Below are positions 45,582 through 54,804 of a DNA stretch of 64,000 bases, in pieces. This stretch comes from an uncultured Sulfitobacter sp. (GTDB lineage: Bacteria > Pseudomonadota > Alphaproteobacteria > Rhodobacterales > Rhodobacteraceae): assembly GCA_947501805.1 (NCBI GenBank), contig CANMXJ010000001.1, forward strand, positions 372,001 to 436,000. Reading direction: 5' to 3'. The position numbers and the translations under genes are program-made. Within the stretch, counting starts at the first letter, position 1. Every line of letters begins with the position of its first letter. The notes beneath the pieces were generated by a model. That model ran no database searches and had not been told where the DNA came from. It worked only from the letters and a program-made list of their open reading frames with translations.

Positions 45582-46343
45582 ATGAAAGACAACACTTCGG
45601 AGACTGCCGATTTCGGCCTGTTCCCCTTTGGTGCCCAAGCTGCGTTTGCAAAGACAGACGGCGATGCAGGCGGCACAATTGTATATCCCAGTCAGGTTTG
45701 GGATGCTGCACTGGCAGCGAAAGGCAGACCTGTCTACCTGTACCGCCACCTGCTCAAGCGCATTCTGGACATCGCATTTGTCATTCTGACCTTGCCTTTC
45801 TCTCTGCCGATCATCGCGCTATGTGCTTTGGCACTTTGGCTCGAAGGAGGCCAGCCGTTCTATACCCAAGACCGCTTGGGTGCCGGCGGCAAGCGGTTCT
45901 CCATTCTGAAATTACGCACAATGGTGCGCAACGCCGATCAGGTGCTGGAAACCTATCTTGCAAGCGATCCCGCACTGCGTCACGAATGGAATACTCTGCA
46001 AAAACTGCGAAACGACCCGCGCATCACGCCCATAGGCCGCCTTTTGCGCAAGACCTCTCTGGACGAACTGCCACAGCTGCTCAATGTTCTAATCGGTCAC
46101 ATGAGCCTTGTCGGCCCTCGACCCATGTTGCCCGAACAACTGGAGATGTACGGTGATCCAGGTGCATATTTCACCCTCAAGCCCGGCATCACCGGTCTGT
46201 GGCAGGTCTCGGCCCGTAATAATTCGGTCTTTTCATATCGTAACGAAGTGGACGGAGCCTATGAACGGGCGCTGACGCTCAAAATGGACCTAACAATCCT
46301 TTTCAAGACAATCGGCGTGGTTTTGCGTCCGACCGGACATTGA
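45582..46343 (+). CDS. ExoY-type undecaprenyl-phosphate sugar-1-phosphate transferase
   Basis: A 253-residue bacterial sugar transferase that starts repeat-unit assembly by moving a hexose-1-phosphate to undecaprenyl phosphate. It has a membrane helix (about 55-80, RILDIAFVILTLPFSLPIIA), the catalytic FYTQDRLGAGGKRFSILKLR, TM with following acidic residues, and the conserved LRKTSLDELPQLLNVLIGHM and SLVGPRPMLPEQ, PGITGLWQVSARN. The short form without the PssZ/WbaP N-terminal domain matches ExoY (succinoglycan galactosyl priming). The start is preceded by a G-run (TTGGGGGGTTAGA). It opens the exopolysaccharide block. Confidence 0.92.
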   Translation: MKDNTSETADFGLFPFGAQAAFAKTDGDAGGTIVYPSQVWDAALAAKGRPVYLYRHLLKRILDIAFVILTLPFSLPIIALCALALWLEGGQPFYTQDRLGAGGKRFSILKLRTMVRNADQVLETYLASDPALRHEWNTLQKLRNDPRITPIGRLLRKTSLDELPQLLNVLIGHMSLVGPRPMLPEQLEMYGDPGAYFTLKPGITGLWQVSARNNSVFSYRNEVDGAYERALTLKMDLTILFKTIGVVLRPTGH

Positions 46344-46416
46344 GAAGGACCGCGTGTTCAAATGCTACGTATGAGTGTAAACTTATCATATGACCCAGAA
46401 ACCTACGGAGGCTACA

Positions 46417-47352
46417 ATGCGTGATATGCACGCTTCAACCGACCTCCCCACAGATATGACGGAGGATACTGCGCCATTTCTGAAAGGCATGCGTCATAGC
46501 ATCCGCTCTCGCCGCGCGGTTTCCGTTCAGCCAGCCCGCGTATCCGCAAAGTCCAACCGCGTGTCTGTACGCCCGCGCCCCGAAGCGGCAGAGCCTGTAT
46601 CTGCTGTCGCGCCCTATGTTGCCAACTACATGCCGGATCCGGACCTGCCACGTTGGCACGAATTGCCACATATTCAAGCTGGCACCCGCCGCACCAGTAA
46701 AACGGCCCTGCCGGTTGTCGATGCCGAACGGGACAGTGCATCTGTTAGAGCCTTTGACTTGTTGCGCACCCGATTGCGCCAGACAACTCAGGAACACGGT
46801 TGGACCAACATAGCGATTTCCGCGCCCACTTCGGGCTGTGGAAACACGTTCACGGCTGTAAATCTTGCCCTCAGCCTGTCACGCATTTCCGGATCGCGCA
46901 CGATCCTGATGGATTTCAACCTGCGCAACCCCGGAATTGCCAAGGCATTTGACGTCACCGCCGGTAGTTCGATGCAGGATTTTCTTGGCGGTTACACACC
47001 AATCAGCGATCATATGGTCAAGATCAGCGATACGCTGGTGCTGGGCCTCAACAATGCTGTGGATGAAGACGCCTCCGAGACCCTGCAAGCGACTGAAACT
47101 GCACACACTCTGGAGCGGATGCGCGCCGCGTTGCAGCCCGAACTGGTAATCTATGACATGCCCGCCATGCTGACCCATGATGATGTATCGGCCTTCCTGC
47201 CGCATCTGGACGGGGTTCTGCTGGTTTCTGACGGAACGCAGACCATGGGCCGCGAGCTGATGGAATGTGAGCGGATGCTGAAAGATCAGGTGCCGCTGCT
47301 GGGTGTTGTGCTGAACCGCGCGCGGGCCAATTCCATTCCGCGCTATTCCTGA
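46417..47352 (+). CDS. CpsD/CapB-like (BY-kinase family) ATPase with altered Walker A
   Basis: A 311-residue cytoplasmic protein of the Wzc/CpsD P-loop family that normally autophosphorylates tyrosines and drives polysaccharide export. A basic, Arg/Val/Ser-rich N-terminal 60 residues precede the ATPase domain. Walker A reads APTSGCGNTFTAVNLALSL: the P-loop lysine is Asn (residue 143 from this start). Walker A' is TILMDFNLRNPG and Walker B LVIYDMPAML. The C-terminus has a single Tyr (IPRYS), not a tyrosine cluster. The start at 46,417 is chosen for GGAGG five bases upstream, over an ATG 27 bases earlier with none. Confidence 0.85.
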   Translation: MRDMHASTDLPTDMTEDTAPFLKGMRHSIRSRRAVSVQPARVSAKSNRVSVRPRPEAAEPVSAVAPYVANYMPDPDLPRWHELPHIQAGTRRTSKTALPVVDAERDSASVRAFDLLRTRLRQTTQEHGWTNIAISAPTSGCGNTFTAVNLALSLSRISGSRTILMDFNLRNPGIAKAFDVTAGSSMQDFLGGYTPISDHMVKISDTLVLGLNNAVDEDASETLQATETAHTLERMRAALQPELVIYDMPAMLTHDDVSAFLPHLDGVLLVSDGTQTMGRELMECERMLKDQVPLLGVVLNRARANSIPRYS

Positions 47353-47506
47353 AGACGCGTACGCCCATTCACGCCTGCGACAGCACGTCTCTTAACCTTA
47401 GCTTAATGTTTGCCCTACTATGGCCCAATTGTTGTGGTGTAGAGGTGCCAAACCCGAAGCGGCCTGCCACGCTGGCGGGACAATTGAACTGGGATACGCA
47501 AGCCTA

Positions 47507-48823
47507 ATGGGTCCGATCTATTCACTGGCTGACTTTCTGGACATGCTGCGCCGGCGCGTTGGCGTGATTTCGGCTGCCGTGATTGCAGGTTGTTTTGTCT
47601 CAGTCTTCTGGGCGCTTTCGGTACCCCATCTTTATCGCTCCAGCGAAGTCATCCAGATAGAACAGCCCAAGATTTCGGACGACTTGGCCCGCTCTACTGT
47701 TGAAGGGTCTGCCGCGCGGCGCTTGCAGCTGATCGAACAACAGGTCATGGCGCGCGACAATCTTGAAAGGTTGATTGACGAATTCGGCATCTATGGGCAC
47801 CTGTCCGCGCTCAAACCGTCGGAAAAAGTTGATTTGCTACGTCGTTCGGTTTCGATCACCGGTCTTGCAGCTGTACGCGAAGGCTTTGCTGATGATGGTG
47901 CAATTTCTGTGCTGACCATCACCACTGAAATGGACGATCCGGTTATGGCGCAAGCGCTTGCGCATGTATTGGCCGATGAGACCCGCGCCCTTGCCGCTAA
48001 CCAGCGCAAGGAGCAAACCCGCGAAACACTCGAGTTCTTCCAAAGTCAGGAAGACGCGCTGCAAGCCGAAATCAGCGAACAGGAAGCTGCACTTGCCACC
48101 TTTCGCAGCGAAAATGACATCTCTATCGAAGGCAGTCTTGATTTTCTCCGCTCCGAGTTGGGCAGTCTGAATGATGCCATTCTGGCGCTGGACCGCGAGA
48201 TCATCACCGCACAGCTTGCGCGTGAGAACATCGACCGCAGCGGCAACACGCGCGCGGCCACCGTCAAACGCGAAGAAGAAGAACTGACCCGCCTGCTCGA
48301 CAGTCTGACCACGCAACGCCAGCTGTTACAGGACCGTCGCAGCACGCTGAGTGCCAGTATCGAAACACGTCCCGAAGTGGAGCGCACGCTGGCCGAGTTT
48401 GACCGCCGCATGACACAGTTGCGCGGCCAATTGGATGTGATTTCCACCCGCCGCAATGAAGCCGAGGTTGGCTTCACCCTTGAAAACGCCGCCCGGGGGG
48501 AACGCTTTACCACCCTCGAGGAAGCGCGTGTTCCGGATTATCCCGTTTCCATGAGCCGCAAGAAACGTGTGATTATGGGTGTCATGGCCTCTGCCATCCT
48601 CGGCCTTGTGCTGGCTTTCCTGCTGGATCTGCGCCGCCCCGTCATCCGCACTGCTGCACAAATGCAACGCGAAACCGGACTGCTGCCGGTGGTCTCGATC
48701 CCGGAAACGCGCCCGCCACGCAAACGCAAAGGCTTGTCAAAACTGTGGGAAGATCGAAGTAAAGCAGGCCGTCAGGGCCGCGCCGCTCGGCTGGCCCGTA
48801 ACCCTGACTTAGGCCGCGGTTAA
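47507..48823 (+). CDS. Wzz/GumC-like polysaccharide chain-length or export protein
   Basis: A 438-residue polysaccharide co-polymerase. The N-terminal Wzz domain begins MGPIYSLADFLDMLRRRVGV and spans a membrane helix (about 17-38); a long periplasmic coiled coil follows (about 160-330; TRETLEFFQSQEDALQAEIS, REEEELTRLLDSLTTQRQLL); a second membrane helix (about 372-392) is preceded by the Pro-rich ARVPDYPVSMSRKK typical of the family. The cytoplasmic tail is short and basic with no ATPase, which fits partnering with the separate CpsD-like gene just upstream. Its stop codon overlaps that of the convergent flippase gene (TTAA, 48,820-48,823). Confidence 0.88.
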   Translation: MGPIYSLADFLDMLRRRVGVISAAVIAGCFVSVFWALSVPHLYRSSEVIQIEQPKISDDLARSTVEGSAARRLQLIEQQVMARDNLERLIDEFGIYGHLSALKPSEKVDLLRRSVSITGLAAVREGFADDGAISVLTITTEMDDPVMAQALAHVLADETRALAANQRKEQTRETLEFFQSQEDALQAEISEQEAALATFRSENDISIEGSLDFLRSELGSLNDAILALDREIITAQLARENIDRSGNTRAATVKREEEELTRLLDSLTTQRQLLQDRRSTLSASIETRPEVERTLAEFDRRMTQLRGQLDVISTRRNEAEVGFTLENAARGERFTTLEEARVPDYPVSMSRKKRVIMGVMASAILGLVLAFLLDLRRPVIRTAAQMQRETGLLPVVSIPETRPPRKRKGLSKLWEDRSKAGRQGRAARLARNPDLGRG

Positions 48824-50169
48824 CTCACCGCCGAAATCATCAAACTAATCTCCTCGCGGTGCAGCAACAATGCCGCGATACCGACCAAGCCGCCCAGGAA
48901 AAAGAATATGACATCATGGCGGGCATCCCAGACCCCATGTGCCCGTGCCAGCCAGATCAGCACGATATGGGACATAGCCATCGACAGGCTCATCCCGACA
49001 ACGGCCCCGATCAAACCAGCATAGATCGCACCAATCAGTAAAAATCCAACCTGAAGTGTGGATCGCACCGCATTGTAAACAAAGAACCTTCGGCTATCTC
49101 CGGCTGCGAGGGCAGCTTGATCATACGTCATGCCGATCACCTGCGGCATCAGCCCGATTGCCAGAACAACCACAATCGCGCCGGAACTCGCATATCGCGC
49201 ATCATATAGCAGGTTGACCAACCAGGGCCCCAGCAGCGCCATCAACACCAGCAGACCAAGAACACCGATACTTAAGCCATAACGTAGACGCGAAATGCGC
49301 GCAGGTTCCGCCCCTTCACGGTAGACCGGGATCATCACGCGTCCGGTTACTGCAAGCCCTAAAAGCAACGGAAAACTCGCAAGGAAATAGCCGATATTGT
49401 AGATACCCAGGGCTTCCAATGACAGGAACTTGCCCAGAATGGCCTTATCCCCCTGGCTGGCGAAAAACCAGAAAACAGTGGACAAGAAAATCCATTTTCC
49501 AAAAGTTATCAATTCAGTAACCGCTGCGCGTTCCCAGCGAAACCTGTTGGGTGCACCGGGCAAATAGAAATGCGTCAGCGCCAGTTTGGCCAAAGCTCCG
49601 GCGACACCACCCACAACCAAGGCAGCAACCGATTGCCAGATCATCGCCAAAACCACCATCACAATGATCCCGATGACCTGTGACAACAGATCAAGCGCCG
49701 TCAGCCGCCCCATCAACAGATGGCGATGTGCTGTTTCAATCCGGGTCGGGTTGAACCCCGCAACCATCAACGACAAAGCTGCGACAGGCAGGTAGGTCGC
49801 AAGATCAGGCAGTCCGTAAAACAGCGATATCGGATAGGCCAATAGACAGGCGGCAAACCACAAGGCAAAGCCGCGCAGCACCTGAATGGACCACGCAGTA
49901 TTCAAAAAGTCGGGATCATCACCCCGTTTGCTTTGTGCAATGGAGGGCGCGATACCCACGTCGGAAAATAGAGTAAGGCCCACGGTTACAACGCTGATCA
50001 ACGCCATGAGGCCAAAAGCTTCGGGAAACAGCAACCGTGTCAGGATCAGATTGGACGCCAGCCGTATCGCTTGGGACGCGCCATATCCCATGATGATCCA
50101 GGAGGCAGACCGAGCGACCCGCGCCATCAGCTTGTTGCCGCCCAAAGCCTCTGAAATACTGGTTAACAC
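48820..50169 (-). CDS. Oligosaccharide flippase family protein (Wzx-like)
   Basis: A 449-residue membrane protein with about 12-14 hydrophobic helices, typical of the MOP/polysaccharide transport group that moves lipid-linked repeat units across the inner membrane. Marks: SWIIMGYGASQAIRLASNLI, TRLLFPEAFGLMALISVVTV and SDVGIAPSIAQSKRGDDPDF. The start is uncertain: I use a GTG (VLTSISEALGG) with GAGG upstream; an ATG 14 codons later (MARVARSASW) would also give a complete transporter. The gene is divergent from the GT4 gene and convergent, with overlapping stops, with the Wzz-like gene. Confidence 0.87.
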   Translation of the reverse strand: MLTSISEALGGNKLMARVARSASWIIMGYGASQAIRLASNLILTRLLFPEAFGLMALISVVTVGLTLFSDVGIAPSIAQSKRGDDPDFLNTAWSIQVLRGFALWFAACLLAYPISLFYGLPDLATYLPVAALSLMVAGFNPTRIETAHRHLLMGRLTALDLLSQVIGIIVMVVLAMIWQSVAALVVGGVAGALAKLALTHFYLPGAPNRFRWERAAVTELITFGKWIFLSTVFWFFASQGDKAILGKFLSLEALGIYNIGYFLASFPLLLGLAVTGRVMIPVYREGAEPARISRLRYGLSIGVLGLLVLMALLGPWLVNLLYDARYASSGAIVVVLAIGLMPQVIGMTYDQAALAAGDSRRFFVYNAVRSTLQVGFLLIGAIYAGLIGAVVGMSLSMAMSHIVLIWLARAHGVWDARHDVIFFFLGGLVGIAALLLHREEISLMISAVS

Positions 50170-50276
50170 TTTGAAATTCGCCTCACTTATGCCGTCAAAA
50201 CCTGATAAAGCACACCTGCCCTGCGGTCTATGGTCTTGGGGTTTGTTCGCGTTCAGACCCAAGAAAAGAGCCCATC

Positions 50277-51461
50277 GTGAAAATCGCCTACGTTCTTAAT
50301 ACCTATCCGCAACCTTCACAGAGCTTTATCCGCCGTGAAATTCGCGCGTTAGAAGCACAGGGCCATGACGTGCTCCGGATGGCAATGCGGGCGGGCGACG
50401 GGCCGCTTGTCGATCCGCAGGATGTCCAAGAGGCCGGGAAAACCGAATACGTTCTGGCCGAGGGCAAGGCGGAGTTATTGCGTGCTGTCTGGCGGTCGGC
50501 GCGCGGCGATCTGGCGCAATTCTGGCAGGCCGCAAAAACGGCTCTTGTCATGGGGCGCAGGTCCGAAGTTGGCCGTTTGCGCCATCTGATCTATCTGGCC
50601 GAAGCGGCTTTTGTCGCGGAACGCTGTCGCGCCGAGGGTGTCGCCCATACACACGCGCATTTCGGCACCAACTCTGCCACTGTCGCAATGCTCAGTACGA
50701 TGCTGGGTGGGCCAAAATTCAGCTTCACCGTACATGGACCCGAAGAATACGACGCGCCCCGCGCCCTATCCTTGGACAGCAAGATTGCACAATCCGATTT
50801 CACCGTTGCGATCACCCAGTTCGGACGTTCGCAGCTATCCCGCTGGGCAAACATCGACGACTGGGACAAGATCAAAGTCGTGCATTGCGGCCTTGAGCCA
50901 GAGAAATTTGCGAATCCCGCCCCGATGCCTGACGGCCCCCGCCGTATGGTCGCCATTGGACGTCTGGTTGAACAAAAGGGTCAGCTTGCCCTGATAAAAG
51001 CCATGGCGCGGATGACTGCGGACGTACATGTGACCTTGATCGGTGATGGTGAACTGCGCCCGATGATCGAAGCGGAAATCGCGCGGCATGGATTAAAGGA
51101 CCGCGTGACCCTGACAGGTTGGGTGGATGAAGCCCGCGTGAACGCCGAACTCGCAGCTGCACATGCGCTGGTCATGCCCAGCTTTGCCGAAGGTCTGCCG
51201 ATGGTGGTGATGGAAGCCATGGCCGCCGCACGCCCCGTCATTGCAACCTACATCGCGGGTACACCGGAACTGGTTCAGGATGGCAAACACGGCTGGCTGG
51301 TTCCGGCGGGCGATATCGAAGCCTTGGCAGCAACTATGGACACCTTTGCAGCAGCACCATTAAAGAAGCTGATCAAAATGGGAGCAGATGCCCGTACACG
51401 GGTGCTTGAGCGCCACAACATCGCGGCAGAGGCCGCGAAGCTGGCCGCACACATGCGCTAA
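50277..51461 (+). CDS. GT4-family glycosyltransferase
   Basis: A 394-residue GT-B retaining glycosyltransferase. The N-terminal half opens MKIAYVLNTYPQPSQSFIRR and has HTHAHFGTNSATVAML; the C-terminal Glycos_transf_1 domain has AIGRLVEQKGQLALIKAMAR, VTLIGDGELRPMIEAEIARH and the EX7E motif in PSFAEGLPMVVMEAMAAARP. It probably adds a sugar to the lipid-linked repeat; the sugar cannot be predicted. A GTG start is used. Its stop overlaps the stop of the convergent GT2 gene at 51,458-51,461. Confidence 0.9.
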   Translation: MKIAYVLNTYPQPSQSFIRREIRALEAQGHDVLRMAMRAGDGPLVDPQDVQEAGKTEYVLAEGKAELLRAVWRSARGDLAQFWQAAKTALVMGRRSEVGRLRHLIYLAEAAFVAERCRAEGVAHTHAHFGTNSATVAMLSTMLGGPKFSFTVHGPEEYDAPRALSLDSKIAQSDFTVAITQFGRSQLSRWANIDDWDKIKVVHCGLEPEKFANPAPMPDGPRRMVAIGRLVEQKGQLALIKAMARMTADVHVTLIGDGELRPMIEAEIARHGLKDRVTLTGWVDEARVNAELAAAHALVMPSFAEGLPMVVMEAMAAARPVIATYIAGTPELVQDGKHGWLVPAGDIEALAATMDTFAAAPLKKLIKMGADARTRVLERHNIAAEAAKLAAHMR

Positions 51462-52285
51462 CGCCCGCGCACCCACCGGTTTTGTGAGCGTAGAATTGGT
51501 AGACGGATCGTCAGGCGCACGGCCACAAAAGCCACAAAGGCAACCGGATCTTTCAACGCCCGTTTCCAGACCGGTTGGGTCTGGTCGTGGGGATCATCAT
51601 TGGCCATCAATGCAGGATACCGCTGGGCTATCTCGGCCACACCAATGTCTTGACGGCGGCGCACCTGTACCAGACGCGTGAACCCTTCAATCATTGGCCA
51701 GTCGTAGGTCGCAGGCACCGACAGCCGTTCTTCCGGCGTGAAGTTGAGGCGCGCAAAAGTATCGTCCGAGATAATATCCGGCCATTTGCCCCAGCGCGCG
51801 CGCCCCTGACGGTTCATCGCAAAAACGCCAAATCCGGGCACACCATGCACCATAAAGGGCGTGGTCAACCAAAAGCGGGTGTAGTGCCGCGTCAACGCAT
51901 CCTCCCCGGTTATTGTGACATTGGGGCGCGCACCTGCATATCGTGGCTGGTCCGTATCCAGCACAGTTGCGATCTGCGCCACCATTTGAGGCGAGACGAT
52001 CACATCCGCATCCAGATAAATTAGCACGTCACCGTTTGCGTCACCTTCACCCGCATTCCACGCGTTAAGTTTGCCCCCCTGAGCCAAGTCAAGCACGGTC
52101 AGTTGCCAGCCTTTCGCTTCCGCTTGCCCCGCGTAGCCTTGCGCAATCAGCGCGGTATCATCCGTACAGCCGTTGGCGATGACCACAACCTGCACCGCCC
52201 CGGCGTCAGATGCGAACAGCGCATCCAGACAGGCAGGCAAATACGCCGCCTCGTTGTGTGCCGGGATCAGAACGGAGGTTGTCAT
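51458..52285 (-). CDS. GT2-family glycosyltransferase (last gene of the PKS/NRPS operon)
   Basis: A 275-residue GT-A inverting transferase: SVLIPAHNEAAYLPACLDAL, the nucleotide-binding VVVIANGCTDDTALIAQGYA, the DxD motif LIYLDADVIVSPQM, and a later SDDTFARLNFTPEERL segment that may hold the catalytic base. A hydrophobic C-terminal stretch (KDPVAFVAFVAVRLTIRLPI) could be membrane-associated. It starts inside the stop of the upstream 840-residue gene (ATGA, 52,282-52,285), so it belongs to the minus-strand operon that includes the NRPS and PKS. Donor and acceptor unknown. Confidence 0.88.
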   Translation of the reverse strand: MTTSVLIPAHNEAAYLPACLDALFASDAGAVQVVVIANGCTDDTALIAQGYAGQAEAKGWQLTVLDLAQGGKLNAWNAGEGDANGDVLIYLDADVIVSPQMVAQIATVLDTDQPRYAGARPNVTITGEDALTRHYTRFWLTTPFMVHGVPGFGVFAMNRQGRARWGKWPDIISDDTFARLNFTPEERLSVPATYDWPMIEGFTRLVQVRRRQDIGVAEIAQRYPALMANDDPHDQTQPVWKRALKDPVAFVAFVAVRLTIRLPILRSQNRWVRGR

Positions 52286-54804
52286 TGGAACGCGACCAAT
52301 GCATCCCAGCGCGGGTTCTGATCATCCAGATGGCGCAATGCCCCCCAAGATCCCCATTTTGTCGGTAGATAGACATCGGAATAGACATTGAACAACTGCC
52401 CGCCCACAGCCTTCCATCCGTTCAACAGAGTATTGTACAACGCACCCATTTCGGGTGAATAGTTGAAGTGGTGGAAAAACGCAGTCAGTTCCGTGTCATC
52501 CACACGTGGACCGATGCCGACAACGTGGCTACCGCCCTCATACATGACCAGATCCAGCCCATGGCTGCGCGCCACCTGTGCGTGATAGGGCAGCACGCGG
52601 CCCAATAGATCGCTGAGCGTGTCCTCGGCATTGCCGCTGACCGCACCGTCCATCAACTCGCGCCCCGCGAGTTCAGTGGCATAGTTAAAGCGGTGCGCGG
52701 CGAAATAGGCGTCCGCCGCCTGCCCGCTAAGACCCTGCGCCTGAGCGGCCGCCTTGGCCTTGCCTGCGCTTTCTTCCAACCATCCGCTGATCATCGCCGC
52801 GCGGTCCTCAAGCCCCAGAACCCCGCCGAAATAACCCGTCACCGCATAGGCATCAAAGGCGGTTGCGGGGGCAGCGGCACCCTCGCCAACCGCCAGCGGC
52901 GCGTTTAAGACTTCGCTTTCCAACCCTAGCCAGCCAGTCTGGCTCGAGATCACGTTGACCAGCCGGTCCTCATTCCCTGCAAATACATCAGACCATATCC
53001 GCGCCACTTCGGCGGCACGCATCCCGTAGAACTGCATCCATTTGTCTTTTTGTTCCCAACGCGCAAGGGCGGCGGCGTCGGCCCAGCGGGCCTGCTCGAA
53101 CTGCCAGTTCCAGACTTCGTTCGAGAACTCGACATAGGCGGTGAGTTTCGGATCAAGTTGCGCATATACCGTCGCAGCGTAGGCCCGCATAAATGCATCA
53201 TCCGCGAGGTGGGGCATGTTAAACCACGCATCTTTTTCCAACTCGTTGGCCAGCGCGATCAGCACCTCAAGCGGAACACCAGAAGCATAGCTAACATCAT
53301 CCGGCTTGGGGCGCTCTGCCCAATCCGCAAGGCTCGCATTATTCGTCTCGGTCCAGTCCATGAACCGTAAGGCCCGAAACTGGCCGACGCGGGCTGTCCA
53401 CGCTGGATTAAAGATTGCGCCGCTGCCAAACCGGCGCAAGTTATCCGTATGCACAACGGTGATATTGCGTGGCGGGTTCGTGGTGTTGATACGCTGGATG
53501 CGGATGTCGACGCTGCCCGGTCCAGGGACATAATCAAAACTCACCTCCCCCTTGCCGTAGCGCACATTCTTGGCGCGTCCCGCCACTTCGATCACGCCTG
53601 TACCGTCATAGGCCAGACGGTAGCGCCCCTTTAAAGACACCGCCTCTTCGGGCATATCCGTGAGGATCAACGTGCCGATGCTGCTCAGCTCACGCGGCAT
53701 TTTTACGGGCCAGCCCTGTGCATCCAGATAACCGCCGCCTTGAAGATCGCCGTATTCCATGCCGCCCCATTGACCGGGCTTGTGCCCGATCCAGGGGCGC
53801 GAGGTTTTCATCAGATCAAGAAAAGGGACTTGTGTGCTCCAGTCCGTAACCGACGCCAAACCGATGGCCACTGCATTCGTGCCCTCGACCGCATCTTGCG
53901 GCACCTGAACCAAATCCGGCACAGGGGTCGTCGGCGGACCCGTTGGTGCAGCGGGTGCTGTGACAGCGCGGGCAGGATCGGCAGCTGGGACCGGCATAAC
54001 GGACACCCCGCCATAGGCTTGCACCGCGTCCCAAGCGATACGCTGGAGATCACGGGCAAGATCTTCATCGGGGGTATCAAACGCCTTGCCGAACCGATCT
54101 TTGAAATCAACGGGCAACCCCAACGGATCAAGACCCGTAACTGTCGCATATTGCACCATCGTCACAAAGTAATGGCCGCGATCATTCAGGTGGATGTCAT
54201 CATCAAAGAAAAACGCGATGTCCTGCACGCCCTCGACCTGACCCGCTGCAATCTCGTCATGCAAACGCGCCATGGCCTGCCCGGCCGGTATCAACGCAAC
54301 TGTGGCACTTTGCGAGCGATTGCCCACCGCAACCTGCGTGACGATGTTCTCCCAAACCGGTAGGTCATCATCGAGCCGTTTGCGCCATGGCACATCCGCC
54401 TTGTCGTCGTATTCGACCGCCTGTCCTGTGCCACTTTTCAGGCTGTGCCAAGTTTCCTGCACATAAACGCGGGCCTCGGGGTTGGCGGAAATTGCAAGGC
54501 TTGCAAACGCCTGCGCATAGACATTCGTCTCCGACCACTGCGTGTGATTGGCCAAAGGCACCGCCTCGGTCATGATCAAATGGGTTACGCCGCCTGCTGG
54601 CAACACAGCGCGGGCGTCCACACCTTCAGCCTTGTCGGATTCATCCCAGTTATAACGCAAGGGCGCACCATTGGTGATCTGCGCCTGAACCTTTGCGTCC
54701 CCCGTGCCAGCCAGCAAGGCTTGTTCCAGCATCGTTGGCCCTGTGGTGCCGAACAAACTGTGGCCAACCATCAAGACCGCATAGAGCGAAGATAGCCCGC
54801 TCAT
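52282..54804 (-). CDS. Two-domain SGNH-like / glycoside-hydrolase-like protein
   Basis: An 840-residue protein with two parts. The N-terminal part (about 1-265) is an SGNH-hydrolase-like domain: VGHSLFG (Ser16 as nucleophile candidate), NGAPLRYNWDES, and DDDIHLNDRGHYF supplying a D-x-x-H pair (about 202-205). After a Pro/Ala/Thr linker (about 275-300) the C-terminal half resembles proteins often labelled cellulose-binding or glycosidase-like: LTAYVEFSNEVWNWQFEQAR with an Asn-Glu that suits a GH catalytic acid, and LVMYEGGSHVVGIGPRVDDT with a second Glu. No signal peptide is evident. The ATG overlaps the stop of the preceding SGNH gene. Confidence 0.75.
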   Translation of the reverse strand: MSGLSSLYAVLMVGHSLFGTTGPTMLEQALLAGTGDAKVQAQITNGAPLRYNWDESDKAEGVDARAVLPAGGVTHLIMTEAVPLANHTQWSETNVYAQAFASLAISANPEARVYVQETWHSLKSGTGQAVEYDDKADVPWRKRLDDDLPVWENIVTQVAVGNRSQSATVALIPAGQAMARLHDEIAAGQVEGVQDIAFFFDDDIHLNDRGHYFVTMVQYATVTGLDPLGLPVDFKDRFGKAFDTPDEDLARDLQRIAWDAVQAYGGVSVMPVPAADPARAVTAPAAPTGPPTTPVPDLVQVPQDAVEGTNAVAIGLASVTDWSTQVPFLDLMKTSRPWIGHKPGQWGGMEYGDLQGGGYLDAQGWPVKMPRELSSIGTLILTDMPEEAVSLKGRYRLAYDGTGVIEVAGRAKNVRYGKGEVSFDYVPGPGSVDIRIQRINTTNPPRNITVVHTDNLRRFGSGAIFNPAWTARVGQFRALRFMDWTETNNASLADWAERPKPDDVSYASGVPLEVLIALANELEKDAWFNMPHLADDAFMRAYAATVYAQLDPKLTAYVEFSNEVWNWQFEQARWADAAALARWEQKDKWMQFYGMRAAEVARIWSDVFAGNEDRLVNVISSQTGWLGLESEVLNAPLAVGEGAAAPATAFDAYAVTGYFGGVLGLEDRAAMISGWLEESAGKAKAAAQAQGLSGQAADAYFAAHRFNYATELAGRELMDGAVSGNAEDTLSDLLGRVLPYHAQVARSHGLDLVMYEGGSHVVGIGPRVDDTELTAFFHHFNYSPEMGALYNTLLNGWKAVGGQLFNVYSDVYLPTKWGSWGALRHLDDQNPRWDALVAFQ

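Noticed and set aside
44715..46343. tRNA-Glu as attachment site of a genomic island
   Set aside because: No integrase and no repeated tRNA 3' end seen within the window; kept only as a question about the long gap.
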